Shown: positions 39,221-48,300, counted from the first letter of the stretch. The stretch: DNA of 64,000 nt from Colwellia sp. (GCA_013215295.1 JABSOZ010000021.1:1-64000), one strand, 5' to 3'. Numbers and translations: made by a program. Notes: generated by a model not told the origin, from the letters alone.

Positions 39221-40078
39221 ATGAAAAAATTATCATTAACCTTATCTTTAACATTCGCGGCCATGTTAACTGGCAGCATGCAATTAGCTAACGCAGCAGA
39301 AAAAAGTTATAGCTTAGCTTTATCTAAACCTGGAGAGCCTGTTTCAATAGACATTGAAATATACCGAGGAAGTATTACTCTTGTCGGCTATAAAGGAGAC
39401 ACCATCGAAATAAGTGCAAAAACATCGATATATTCAGGTAAGGATAAAGACCTTAAAAAGGTAACGGCAAAAATAAACCCGAATACATCGACGAGATCTA
39501 CTAAAGGCTTGAAGAGTGTAAAAAGCCCATCAATGCGATTAGAGATTGAAGAGAAAAATAATGAAGTTGAAATTAGCAGTGAAGTTTCAAATCAACATAT
39601 TGATTTAGTCATAAAAGTGCCACAGCGTTCATCATTAGAAATCGATCTGTATAAAGGTGGGGATATTAATATCGATGGCATTAGCGGTGGTTTAGAACTT
39701 GAAGCGTACCAAGGTATGATAATAGCAAAAAATATTTCAGGCCCCATTGTTGCAGAAACGGCGCGCACTGATATTGTTGTTAGCTTTGCTGATTTGGCTA
39801 AGACAAGCCCTTCCTCATTAACAAGCCATTTGGGAAATATTGATATTACCTTAGCAAAAAAAGTGGCTGCAAATATAAATGTACAAACCTATCAAGGTGA
39901 AGTGTTTTCAGGAATCGATAAAGACTTTGTGGTAATTGATGAAATTAAGAAAAACAAAAAAGGTAAAAAACAAAAAGTAGTACTTGGCGGTATAATGCAG
40001 GCAAAAGTTAATGGTGGCGGACAAGCGTTATCATTAATTAGTTATAGCGGTAATTTGTATATCCGAAAAGCAAAATAG
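39221..40078 (+). CDS. secreted DUF4097-like beta-helical protein
   Basis: A 285-residue exported protein with a signal peptide (cleavage probably after ANA, about residue 26). The mature part is Gly/Ser/Ile-rich with short repeated strands (IYRGSITLVGYKGDTIEIS, LYKGGDINIDGISGGLELEA, TYQGEVFS), typical of the DUF4097/DUF2807 putative adhesin fold. Such proteins often sit in operons with ECF sigma and anti-sigma factors, and here the gene directly follows the remnant of one. It has an AGGAG ribosome-binding site. Its transcription probably depends on ECF promoter copy 1. Function is unknown; a cell-envelope location is likely. Confidence 0.75.
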   Translation: MKKLSLTLSLTFAAMLTGSMQLANAAEKSYSLALSKPGEPVSIDIEIYRGSITLVGYKGDTIEISAKTSIYSGKDKDLKKVTAKINPNTSTRSTKGLKSVKSPSMRLEIEEKNNEVEISSEVSNQHIDLVIKVPQRSSLEIDLYKGGDINIDGISGGLELEAYQGMIIAKNISGPIVAETARTDIVVSFADLAKTSPSSLTSHLGNIDITLAKKVAANINVQTYQGEVFSGIDKDFVVIDEIKKNKKGKKQKVVLGGIMQAKVNGGGQALSLISYSGNLYIRKAK

Positions 40079-40110
40079 TGATATCGCAGTAGATTGTTTA
40101 TTCCTTTTCG

Positions 40111-40134
40111 AAGAAGCCTTATGGCTTCTTTTTT
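40111..40134 (+). terminator. terminator of the DUF4097-like gene
   Basis: AAGAAGCC and GGCTTCTT around TTAT, followed by a T-run, 33 bp after the stop. Confidence 0.88.
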
Positions 40135-40206
40135 ATTTTCCTTCTTTAAAATCTCCCATCAAACATTCAATAAAATACTTTTATTGAAAATAAATAAATC
40201 TTTATC

Positions 40207-40230
40207 AACCTTTTCCCAAAAATTACGTAT
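40207..40230 (+). promoter_or_regulatory. ECF-sigma-type promoter, copy 2
   Basis: AACCTTT (40207-40213), 11 nt, ACGTAT (40225-40230), the same elements and spacing as copies 1 and 3; flanking bases (ATCAACC...ACGTATTA) are also shared with copy 1. About 100 bp before the first serine hydrolase gene. Confidence 0.7.
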
Positions 40231-40330
40231 TAGTCATTATAAAACAAAAAAATTTAATTCACTCGATGTTTCAAACCGATGAATTATCGCTTACACCTAT
40301 TGACTAATAATCTGAGATTCACACACAACT

Positions 40331-41782
40331 ATGAAAAAATTTAATTTAATTCTACTCGCACTATTATGTGTAAATAGCTTTGTCGTTTGTAGCCAAGAAA
40401 TCGGCAATAAATATGATGATGTCTCCAAGTTAATTGATGTCTGGTTAGCGTATGAAAAAGATTACCAAGATATTCCTTTTATTTCTGGCGTAGCTGTTAG
40501 CGACCAAAAAATATTATGGAGCGGCGCCTTTGGTCATGCTAACGTCGAAGATTCAGTGTTAGGTAACGAGAACACCATGAGCAGCATCTGCTCTATTTCA
40601 AAAGTATTTACTGCCACAGCGATTATGGCTTTAGTCGACGAAGGTAAAATCAACTTAGATGATAAGGTGAAGGATATTTTACCGAAATACTCTATTACTC
40701 AGAATTTTCCAGAAGGAGGCTCTATCACCGTTCGGTCGTTGCTTTCTCATACTTCAGGGTTACCACGCGATACTAATCATGGTTACTGGGGTGGACCTGA
40801 CCATACATTCCCAACAAAAAATGAATTGTTTGAAAGTCTCTCAAGTCAACAAACAGAACGCCCCGTTGGAACCGAAGTGTCGTACAGTAATGTTGGCTAC
40901 GCTTTACTAGGACAAATAATAGAAAAAGTAACTGGAGACACGTTCAAAAATCACCTTGAATCTAGTCTATTTAAACCACTTAACATGTCAAATTCAACGG
41001 TAGAAATGCAATCATCTCACTACGGAAATAAGCATGCTATAGGTTATACAGCGGTCAATAGGTATGGAAAGCGTAATCGTGCGAACTTTTATCAGAGCAA
41101 AGCATTACAGCCAGCAATGGGCATATCAAGTACCGCTTTAGACTTAGCTAAATTTGCTATGTGGCAGTTTCGATTAGCGGGTTCATCAAAAACCGAGATA
41201 ATGAAACCATCAAGCCTTAAAAGTATGTATAAAAGCCAAGGCACAGCCAAAGATGAACACGATCGCGGTTTTGGCTACGTAGTTTATACCGACAAAAAAG
41301 GCAGTGACTGGGCTATACATGGCGGAGTTTGCCCAGGTTACGTAAGTTTTCTTAAAATGGATGTGACGAATAAGAAGGCCTATGCATTTCTTGTCAGTGC
41401 AAACCGCGGGAATCCATACAAGTATGTCAATCGTTTAGTTGGCCTGCTAGAGCGTGCCGATCAAATCGAACCCATGGAACAAAAAGAAAACAGTGAACTT
41501 GACTTGTCTCAATACGAAGGTTTTTTCAACGTAAATCCTTGGAACAGTGATTATTATGTTGCTAAGTGGGGAAATGATTTGGTTAGTTTGCACTTCCCAG
41601 TAGAGTCACTGAAGTACTCGATGCGACAGTATAAACATATTGAAGGAGATAACTTTCAATTAGTAGAAAGTGGTGAATTACTTGATGAAACAATTCATTT
41701 TTCTCGAGATGAACAAGGAAAAGTCTTAACAATAAATAATATGGGAAATGATCATTATCGAACGAGTTACCCAAAGAAATAA
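40331..41782 (+). CDS. secreted beta-lactamase-fold serine hydrolase (class C type), paralogue 1
   Basis: A 483-residue exported protein. A signal peptide (1 to about 21) precedes a class C beta-lactamase/DD-peptidase domain with the SxxK nucleophile motif SISK (88-91), YSN (185-187) and HGG (330-332) in place of KTG. The last ~120 residues form a beta-rich C-terminal domain, as in many esterase-like members. Such proteins may be D-aminopeptidases, esterases or penicillin-binding carboxypeptidases; true beta-lactamase activity is doubtful without the KTG. Its closest relative here is the gene at 48840, with most residues of the catalytic domain identical. Preceded by an ECF-type promoter, followed by a terminator. 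Confidence 0.85.
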   Translation: MKKFNLILLALLCVNSFVVCSQEIGNKYDDVSKLIDVWLAYEKDYQDIPFISGVAVSDQKILWSGAFGHANVEDSVLGNENTMSSICSISKVFTATAIMALVDEGKINLDDKVKDILPKYSITQNFPEGGSITVRSLLSHTSGLPRDTNHGYWGGPDHTFPTKNELFESLSSQQTERPVGTEVSYSNVGYALLGQIIEKVTGDTFKNHLESSLFKPLNMSNSTVEMQSSHYGNKHAIGYTAVNRYGKRNRANFYQSKALQPAMGISSTALDLAKFAMWQFRLAGSSKTEIMKPSSLKSMYKSQGTAKDEHDRGFGYVVYTDKKGSDWAIHGGVCPGYVSFLKMDVTNKKAYAFLVSANRGNPYKYVNRLVGLLERADQIEPMEQKENSELDLSQYEGFFNVNPWNSDYYVAKWGNDLVSLHFPVESLKYSMRQYKHIEGDNFQLVESGELLDETIHFSRDEQGKVLTINNMGNDHYRTSYPKK

Positions 41783-41809
41783 CTGACCTAAAACGAGACT
41801 TTATTACGT

Positions 41810-41832
41810 GGCAGCTTTATAGCTGCCTTTTT
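41810..41832 (+). terminator. terminator of serine hydrolase paralogue 1
   Basis: GGCAGCT and AGCTGCC around TTAT with a following T-run, 28 bp after the stop. Confidence 0.88.
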
Positions 41833-41891
41833 CATTATCTATTTCACCTTTATCCATTTCATTTCATTTCAAAATAAATTCATTACTTAAC

Positions 41892-41915
41892 AACCTTTCA
41901 TCTTTTTTTACGTAT
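41892..41915 (+). promoter_or_regulatory. ECF-sigma-type promoter, copy 3
   Basis: AACCTTT (41892-41898), 11 nt, ACGTAT (41910-41915), identical in elements and spacing to copies 1 and 2, 55 bp before the repeat-protein start. Confidence 0.7.
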
Positions 41916-41970
41916 ATATCATTAACAGTTTCAATAATATTTTTCCAAATAAACAAAACGAGGTTTTAGT

Positions 41971-42789
41971 ATGAATATTAATTTTTGGACAAGAGCACCT
42001 GCTTTAATAAAGATCGCTATTATGGGTGGTTTGCTATTAATCGGGAACATAGCTGCTGTAAAGGCAAACGAGTATAACCGTGCTCAAATGAACAGTAACC
42101 ATGGAGTGACAGCTGAGTTCATCGAATCGTTAGCCAAGCTTAGCTTTGCCCCTCTCAGTTATGGAGAACTCATTGCATTTAAAGAGCATGATATTGATGC
42201 AAAATATGTTGAAAAGATTAGAAAACTAGGATTTTCATCTATAAATGCTGGTGAAGTCATCGCTTTTAAAGCTCATGGAGTTGACCTGAAATATATTGAA
42301 GAAATACATGCTTTAGGATTCGATTCAATTTCATTAGGTGAGATGATAGCCTTCGATGTACATAATATAAGCTCGAATAAAGTTAATGCTATTCATCAAC
42401 TTGGATTCACCGATATAGACGCAGGTGAAATGCTCGCCTTTAGTATCCTAGATATTAATCAGACCTTTGTCGATAAAATGGCAAGTTTAGGTTTGGCTAA
42501 AATCAATAAAAGTGAAATGTTACGGCTAAAACAATACAAGATAGATCAGGCCGCAATAGATAATATTAAAGACTATGGCTTATATAACCAACAAGCTAAC
42601 ACGGTAATCGCATTAGCTATTCTAAAGCTAGATGACAGCTTAATCAGAGAGGTTAAAGCTTTGAATATCAATAACTATTCAATGCAATTATTTTTAGAGT
42701 CGAGAACAGGTAAAAATCATAACCCCGATAATGATGTAGAAATGACTAATGCATTAGTCAACGTTGTTTCAACAATTTACCGTCTATAA
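41971..42789 (+). CDS. exported protein of 29-residue helical repeats
   Basis: A 272-residue protein with an N-terminal hydrophobic signal (cleavage about residue 33). About six tandem repeats with a 29-residue period follow, each with a core like LGF-x5-GEVIAFKAHGV-x3-YIEEI, degrading toward the C terminus. Repeats of this kind occur in the C-terminal parts of some M56/BlaR1-type proteins and beside ECF sigma genes, but I know no function. It is preceded by ECF promoter copy 3 and stands in one region with the DUF4097-like and serine hydrolase genes, so it is probably part of the same regulon. The repeats suggest a protein-binding solenoid in the periplasm. Confidence 0.7.
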   Translation: MNINFWTRAPALIKIAIMGGLLLIGNIAAVKANEYNRAQMNSNHGVTAEFIESLAKLSFAPLSYGELIAFKEHDIDAKYVEKIRKLGFSSINAGEVIAFKAHGVDLKYIEEIHALGFDSISLGEMIAFDVHNISSNKVNAIHQLGFTDIDAGEMLAFSILDINQTFVDKMASLGLAKINKSEMLRLKQYKIDQAAIDNIKDYGLYNQQANTVIALAILKLDDSLIREVKALNINNYSMQLFLESRTGKNHNPDNDVEMTNALVNVVSTIYRL

Positions 42790-42816
42790 TTTCAAACTGA
42801 CGAGTATTCAATTACT

Positions 42817-42855
42817 GCAAGTAATGGTGTTGCTCGCACCATTATTTGCTCTTTA
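42817..42855. terminator. bidirectional terminator between repeat protein and sensor kinase
   Basis: A 13-bp stem (42817-42829 with 42837-42849, one G-T pair) around a 7-nt loop lies between the convergent ends of the two genes. A T-containing tract (TCTTTAAT) follows on the plus side. Confidence 0.7.
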
Positions 42856-42862
42856 ATAACTA

Positions 42863-44896
42863 TCAACTATTAATTTCAGGAAAACTGAGTTTAAATTCAA
42901 CACCTTTATTATGATTAATCACTTTTACTTGTCCGTTCATCGCATGTGTTAATTCTTTTACTAACGCCAGCCCGATACCGGTTCCCTTTGAGTCACGCGT
43001 TAATTCATCACCTATACGGTAAAAAAGCTCAAAAACTTTATCAACTTCACCTTTCGCTATTCCAATTCCATAATCTCTAACCGATATAGAAATTTTATTC
43101 TTCGATGAAACACTAAAAGTAATATCAATTTGTTGCTGTGAAGAACGGGAAGAGTACTTTATCGCATTATCAACGAGGTTGATCATTATCTGAATGAAGG
43201 CATCAATATCGAGGATGATATTTTTATTATTAATAGTCGAATCAACTGAGAGCTTATATTTGAAACCACTTTGTTTTATTTGTGAATCTATTGTTGAATC
43301 AATGACATTTGCTAGCTCATTCGTTGTAACCAACGTCATTTCAAGATCTAAACTATTTCGACTAACTTGAGATATTTGTAAAATATTTGAGATGAGCCTA
43401 GAAAGCCTTTCTGACTCACTGTAGATAAAATCGTAGTATTTTTCTCTTTTTATCTCATCAACCCAACCATTTTTTAATATTTCACCATACATTTTTATTG
43501 ACGTGATAGGCGTTTTTAACTCATGACTGACCGCTGAAATAAAATCTTGATGTTGTTGAGCTAATTGTGATTGACGATACGTTAGACGAAAAAGTGCATA
43601 AGTACCAAAGACCAGTGCTAAAACAAGTAACAAGGCGATCAGTATTAGAAATTCTCCACTCTGCCCCCTAGGCATATCAGTGATATGAAAGACTAAAGAA
43701 AGCTGGTCAAATGGGTCTGACAGTTTTGTTGATGAGAGTAATTCTTCGTTCAGTTCACTTATAGTGGGTCTAGGATATTTAGCGAGAAAATTGTCCCCGT
43801 AAGTTATGCTTAATCGAGTAAAAGACGAAAGAGGTGAACGTTCAAAACGTGCCTTAATAGCTTGTTCAAAAAACTCATCAACGGATAAAATAGCGCCCTG
43901 TATCAGCCGATTATTATCGCGCCAGACTCTTCGATAAGTAACAAAATGGCCACTTTTTAATAAACTGAATCGAAAAGGTTCAAGTTCGCTTTCAAAAAGA
44001 TTAATGTTGAAAGGCAGTTCACTCACTGACTCTCTCAGCACACCATTATTATCTTCGAATAAGAACCCTTCCTTTTTGAAGGATAAAGCCTGTTGCGGAA
44101 TATAATTTTTTTCTTTTCTTTTTGCCCGTTTAGGTAATGGCGGTTTTTTTGCTTTTTTCTCGGCTAACTGGGAAAGTTCCTGCCTTCCAGGTAACAGCTG
44201 AACATTGTAGCCTTGTTGCCTACCCACATTTTGAGAAATTTTACGTTGTTCAGCGGCAGTCTCTAATTGAGAAAAACCTAAATTCGCTTTACTTTTTGGC
44301 TTATTAATTTTGTCATCAACTGCAGATGGATTAGATGTCCATTTAGTCAGTTTAGCAACGAGTTGGTTTTCATAGAGAATATTATGTAAGTTGGATGTCA
44401 GCTGTTTTCTTAACTGTTTATCTTTGCTTGAAAGTCCATAAAAATCCGACTGATTTGAGTTTTCAGGCAGTAGCGGTGAACTAAAGGTCCCCTTTGAGTC
44501 TACTTGAAAATACCCGACGATTCCCGGTAAGTCAGATTCAACGGGATAACGAGATAGGATCGAACGTTGTAAAAATTTGGCTTTAGGATCGCCCTCAAGT
44601 ATTAAAAATGAAAAGTCGCTATCCGATCGAGCTTCTTCTTTTAAGACCGCGACATTAAGTGCGTTATTTATTTCAAGGGCAAGTGATTGTGCCGTTTGCT
44701 GGTATTGGTGAAAGGTTTCCCAGCGCAATTTCTCATAAGCAACATAGCTGATGATAGTCGATGGAATGGCTAACGCGAGAAAGAATAACGTAAATATAAA
44801 ACGCAAACGCCTTTTTGATAATCGACTTTTCGCCAAACTACTTTTAAATAACCAATGAAGAGAGAATCTGTCATGAATTTTCTGCCAAATGTTCAT
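42863..44896 (-). CDS. sensor histidine kinase with large periplasmic domain
   Basis: A 677-residue membrane kinase. Helix 1 (about 32-53) and helix 2 (about 416-437) flank a ~360-residue periplasmic domain I cannot assign. It includes a very basic, Pro/Lys-rich patch (about 246-264). The cytoplasmic part has the H-box SAVSHELKTPITS (His458) and an ATPase domain with N box, DYGIGI and KGTGIGLALV. There is no HAMP domain between helix 2 and the H-box beyond a short linker. The gene directly follows the response regulator gene (TAG immediately before ATG), so the two form a pair. The ligand is unknown; the context suggests an envelope signal. Confidence 0.9.
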   Translation of the reverse strand: MNIWQKIHDRFSLHWLFKSSLAKSRLSKRRLRFIFTLFFLALAIPSTIISYVAYEKLRWETFHQYQQTAQSLALEINNALNVAVLKEEARSDSDFSFLILEGDPKAKFLQRSILSRYPVESDLPGIVGYFQVDSKGTFSSPLLPENSNQSDFYGLSSKDKQLRKQLTSNLHNILYENQLVAKLTKWTSNPSAVDDKINKPKSKANLGFSQLETAAEQRKISQNVGRQQGYNVQLLPGRQELSQLAEKKAKKPPLPKRAKRKEKNYIPQQALSFKKEGFLFEDNNGVLRESVSELPFNINLFESELEPFRFSLLKSGHFVTYRRVWRDNNRLIQGAILSVDEFFEQAIKARFERSPLSSFTRLSITYGDNFLAKYPRPTISELNEELLSSTKLSDPFDQLSLVFHITDMPRGQSGEFLILIALLLVLALVFGTYALFRLTYRQSQLAQQHQDFISAVSHELKTPITSIKMYGEILKNGWVDEIKREKYYDFIYSESERLSRLISNILQISQVSRNSLDLEMTLVTTNELANVIDSTIDSQIKQSGFKYKLSVDSTINNKNIILDIDAFIQIMINLVDNAIKYSSRSSQQQIDITFSVSSKNKISISVRDYGIGIAKGEVDKVFELFYRIGDELTRDSKGTGIGLALVKELTHAMNGQVKVINHNKGVEFKLSFPEINS

Positions 44897-45607
44897 CTAA
44901 TATTCACTTGGGCAAATCAAACGATAACCAGCCCCTCTTATCGTTATCAGAAACTGCGGATTTTTTGGATCTTTCTCAATCTTACGTCTTATGCGTGCGA
45001 TATGAATATCAACGGTGCGTGTTTCGATTGCCAACTCTTCAGAATATCCCCATACATTGGAGAGTAACTCTTCTCTTGCCACCGGCCTTTGATTGTTACG
45101 TTGCAAATATTCCAGCACTTCTATTTCGCGCTTTGTAAAGGGGATATTATCTTTTCCTATTTGAATGCTAAGATTTTGTAAATCAATTTTACGGTTTTCA
45201 TCAAGCTGAATGAATGTTTGCTCGATGTTTTCAGGAATACTGCGTCTTAATACGGCTTTGATTCTTAAAATCAGCTGCGTTACCGAAAACGGCTTAGACA
45301 CGTAGTCATCTGCCCCTAAGGTAAAACCGTTAACAACGTCTTCATCAGATGATTTTGCAGTGAGCATGATTATAGGCTGTGCTTTATCTTGCTCTCTTAT
45401 TTTTGTACAAATCTTAAATCCATCCATATTGGGTAACATCACATCAAGTAAAATAAGGTCATATTTTCCTGTCAGTGCCTTTTCCAGACCAGATACCCCT
45501 TCTTTAGCATAATCAACCTGATAACCGTGATATATCAAGACATCAACCAAACCGACGCGGATAGCGTCTTCGTCTTCAACGATAAGGATAGATGCTGATT
45601 CTTTCAT
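44897..45607 (-). CDS. OmpR/PhoB-family response regulator
   Basis: A 236-residue regulator with a receiver domain (acidic pair in VEDED, phospho-Asp55 in LLDVMLPNMDG, Lys in YVSKPF) and a C-terminal winged helix (about 140-232, VDIHIARIRRKIEKDP and IRGAGYRL). The open frame extends upstream to an ATG at 45661 (254 residues), but homology begins at MKESASILIVEDE, so I prefer 45607. Partner of the adjacent kinase. A candidate binding element with 11-bp direct repeats lies about 55 bp upstream of the longer frame and is repeated before the gene at 48397. Confidence 0.9.
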   Translation of the reverse strand: MKESASILIVEDEDAIRVGLVDVLIYHGYQVDYAKEGVSGLEKALTGKYDLILLDVMLPNMDGFKICTKIREQDKAQPIIMLTAKSSDEDVVNGFTLGADDYVSKPFSVTQLILRIKAVLRRSIPENIEQTFIQLDENRKIDLQNLSIQIGKDNIPFTKREIEVLEYLQRNNQRPVAREELLSNVWGYSEELAIETRTVDIHIARIRRKIEKDPKNPQFLITIRGAGYRLICPSEY

Positions 45608-45661
45608 ACTCGGTACACTCTCGTTTTTCAAACATTTCATTAATAACTTGCATTCAATCAC

Positions 45662-46165
45662 TCGCTTTAAAGCTGAACGGGCAATGAGTTGATACTAACA
45701 TTATTCAAAATTCCTTCATGTAACTTTTTTGTAAACTCTATTCTGTGTTTGTTACCAAATTCTGTCTGTTTTACTCAAGTTATCAGCGATAAATAAAATA
45801 TTATCGAATGAAACACACACCCTATTCCGTATCATCACCCTAAGGGTACGAACCTTACGTTAACTTGCAAATAAATTAGCATCAGTACAGATAAAGAGCG
45901 CGAGGCTTTTATACGTCAATATCTGAATGGATTATTCCAGTTAAGCGCTTGATAAACAAAAGAAGCGTTAACTGACTCTGTTGTTAGTTCTCACTGTGTG
46001 AGATATTAAAGCGTATAACTGGGATTAATGGGCACTTCATTTTATATAATGCTAGTTTGCTGATTATTCAGTGGGTAATTTAGTAAACTCATTAAAATCA
46101 TCCAATTTTATAAATTTACGTAAACCTTCATAAATTAACGTGTTAACGGCAACATTAGGTCTCAA
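45662..46165 (+). other. 504-bp divergent intergenic region
   Basis: It holds the repeated promoter element (45718-45777), an imperfect hairpin around 45936-45970, and, just before the deacetylase gene, AACCTTC and ACGTGTTA, which resemble the ECF elements but with 3 nt less between them. No ORF is convincing. Confidence 0.5.
45718..45777 (+). promoter_or_regulatory. response-regulator-type box, copy 1
   Basis: It contains TGTAACTTTTT followed directly by TGTAAACTCTA, an 11-bp direct repeat as bound by PhoB/OmpR-type regulators. This is followed by GTTACCAAA and CTGTCTGTTTTACTC. About three quarters of ~60 positions match the element at 48239-48300. It lies beside the response regulator gene, pointing to autoregulation. 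Confidence 0.55.
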
Positions 46166-47083
46166 ATGAAAACATATTTACTGTTATTACTCCTTATTTC
46201 TCTCAGTACATTAGTTAAATCAAAAGAAATTGCCATCACTTTCGATGACTCACCAAGAAGTGCTAAAGGATATTTCGATGGGCCCAATAGAGCTAAAAAA
46301 TTAATCCAAGCATTAAAAAATCATAACATTGAACAGGTCGCCTTTTTTGCTAATAGTGGAAGGCTTGATACTGAAGGCATGCAAAGACTTCAAGCTTATA
46401 GTCAAGCGGGTCATATCATCGCTAATCATACGCATAGTCATCCAAATTTTAATAAAACAAGCTTGGAAGAATACACTGAGAACTTCTTATTAGCAGACGC
46501 TCAACTAAGCCAATTTAAAGGATTTAAAAAACTCTTTCGTTTTCCCTATCTCAGAGAAGGTAATAGTGTTCAAAAACAAAATGGCATGAGAGAAGTGTTA
46601 AATAAACATGGTTATAAAAATGCTTATATTACGTTAAATAACTATGATTGGCATATAGAAACGCTCTTTCAAAAAGCGATAAAAAATGGTGCTTCGCTTG
46701 ACCAAAATCGCATGCGTAAATTTTACGTCGAGGTAATGATAGAAAGCATCGAATACTATGACGATATGGCGAAAACCCATTTAGGTCGTTCACCTAAACA
46801 TATATTGCTCTTGCATGAGATGGACATCTCTGCCTTATATATCGGAGATTTAGTGGATGAACTTCGCCGTAAAGGTTGGAAAATAATTTCTCCTGAGGAA
46901 GCTTATACTGATGAAATATCTCAGTATCAATCAGTACAACCCCGCAGTCATAACCCCGGTCGAATTGGTGAAATTGCTCGCAGTAAAGGTCAAAAGAAAG
47001 GGCTTTGGCACAAGACGCTTGATGAAGAGTATCTAAATAAAAGATTTATTGAAGAAGTACTGAAGCCAGAGCTAAAGAAATAG
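46166..47083 (+). CDS. secreted polysaccharide deacetylase (NodB domain)
   Basis: A 305-residue exported protein with a signal peptide (about 1-19). The NodB homology domain has TFDDSP (catalytic base and metal Asp), NHTHSHP (the metal-binding H-x3-H) and RFPYLREG (motif 3). LLHEMD near residue 215 carries the late catalytic His. It should remove N- or O-acetyl groups from a glycan such as peptidoglycan, chitin oligomers or an exopolysaccharide; the substrate cannot be told. It is followed about 100 bp later by a secreted esterase-like gene, so deacetylation and ester cleavage may be linked. Confidence 0.87.
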   Translation: MKTYLLLLLLISLSTLVKSKEIAITFDDSPRSAKGYFDGPNRAKKLIQALKNHNIEQVAFFANSGRLDTEGMQRLQAYSQAGHIIANHTHSHPNFNKTSLEEYTENFLLADAQLSQFKGFKKLFRFPYLREGNSVQKQNGMREVLNKHGYKNAYITLNNYDWHIETLFQKAIKNGASLDQNRMRKFYVEVMIESIEYYDDMAKTHLGRSPKHILLLHEMDISALYIGDLVDELRRKGWKIISPEEAYTDEISQYQSVQPRSHNPGRIGEIARSKGQKKGLWHKTLDEEYLNKRFIEEVLKPELKK

Positions 47084-47187
47084 ATTAAGCAATACCGTTA
47101 AAAGCAGCTTACTGCTTCGCTCATCATGGTTTTAGCAAACGGGTTACCCCATTATTTAAAGCGCTACACACATTTCAGGAATTCAAG

Positions 47188-48066
47188 TTGAAAACATTTA
47201 CAATCTTTTTGTCATTATTATTAACCTCACTTTCAGCGCTTTCAGACTCTATATCAGCAGAACCATTTAAAGTGCCAAGAAGTGCTGTAGTTGAAGTTAC
47301 AGACCCTATTTCAAAGCTAACTTACCCTTTATTTATCAAGTTACCAAAATCATACCGTAAAAATGAAAATAAAAGGTATCCCGTCATCTATTTAACAGAC
47401 GCTTGGTATGCCTTTCAAATTATATCTGGAGCAACTAGGTATCCAATGAACTTTAACTTTATGAAAGAGGCTATTATTGTTGGGATATCTTATTCAAAAG
47501 GATCTAAAGGAGCATCGAGTAGAAATCGAGATTACACTCCGACCTTTGATAAATACTACAAAGATAAGACAGGTGGTGCGAAGAAACATGCTGCTTTTAT
47601 AGAAAAATCTGTTTTTTCTTACCTTGATGAGAACTATCGAACAGATCCAAGTAACCGTACCTTTGTTGGTAACTCTTTTGGTGGTTTATTTGGTACTTAT
47701 ATTTTATTGAATACCCCCCATATGTTTAAAAACTATATTTTAGGGAGTCCGTCCTATTGGTGGGATAACAAATACATTTTTAAACTTGAGTCAGCGTTTG
47801 CAAAGCAAGAAATAGCAATCAATGCCAATGTTTACCTTTCCATTGGTGAACTAGAAAGCAAAACATTTGGCAGCCGTTTTGAAATGGTTAATGATGCGAA
47901 ACTTTTTTATAATAAAATGTTAGCTTGGCGACAAGAAAACTTGAATATAAAACTAACGGTTATTGCTGATGCTGACCATAGTACAGCATTCCCCACCACG
48001 GCTATTCAAGGTCTAAAATGGGTTTTAGGTAACTGTAATAAATCAACGAATTGTTTATCAAACTAA
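47188..48066 (+). CDS. secreted alpha/beta hydrolase, esterase D/IroE-like
   Basis: A 292-residue protein starting at TTG with AGGA upstream. The signal peptide covers about residues 1-24. The fold is of the putative esterase family (esterase D, IroE, Fes): YLTDAWYAFQ early, GNSFGG (nucleophile Ser in about 168) and the catalytic His in DADHSTAFP. This family hydrolyses short esters, siderophore trilactones or acetylated sugars. Nothing in the region suggests siderophore genes, while the upstream polysaccharide deacetylase suggests a glycan ester. Confidence 0.8.
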   Translation: MKTFTIFLSLLLTSLSALSDSISAEPFKVPRSAVVEVTDPISKLTYPLFIKLPKSYRKNENKRYPVIYLTDAWYAFQIISGATRYPMNFNFMKEAIIVGISYSKGSKGASSRNRDYTPTFDKYYKDKTGGAKKHAAFIEKSVFSYLDENYRTDPSNRTFVGNSFGGLFGTYILLNTPHMFKNYILGSPSYWWDNKYIFKLESAFAKQEIAINANVYLSIGELESKTFGSRFEMVNDAKLFYNKMLAWRQENLNIKLTVIADADHSTAFPTTAIQGLKWVLGNCNKSTNCLSN

Positions 48067-48238
48067 TCTAGGTAAATGCTCACAAAATATCATTTAATTG
48101 AGTGTTTTTGCTTCAGTAACAAGAAGTTATGCTGGTTAGTCGAAGCTAGTATGCTGCTATTTTTTCAAAATCAGTATTCTCCTATCGGCTTTCAAGTCGG
48201 ACATTTAATTCGCCAAAATAACATTATTCTTCATTCAT

Positions 48239-48300
48239 CCATGTAACTTCTTTGTAAACTTTTCCCTGAATTTGTTTACCAAACGCTGTCTATTTCACTC
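48239..48300 (+). promoter_or_regulatory. response-regulator-type box, copy 2
   Basis: It matches copy 1 (45718-45777) over ~60 bp, including ATGTAACTT, TTTGTAAACT, TTACCAAA and CTGTCT. The 11-bp direct repeat TGTAAC/TGTAAAC is kept. It lies 97 bp before the ATG of the small secreted protein. The remainder of the 48067-48396 gap is otherwise empty. Confidence 0.55.

Noticed and set aside
42863-45661. Kinase and regulator pair as the marine proteobacterial dedicated sortase system
   Set aside because: No sortase or sortase-target gene is nearby, and the sensor domain did not resemble that kinase family as far as I can judge.
46114-46145. AACCTTC and ACGTGTTA before the deacetylase gene as a fourth ECF promoter
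   Set aside because: The spacing is 3 nt shorter than in the three matching copies and both elements deviate, so I do not count it.
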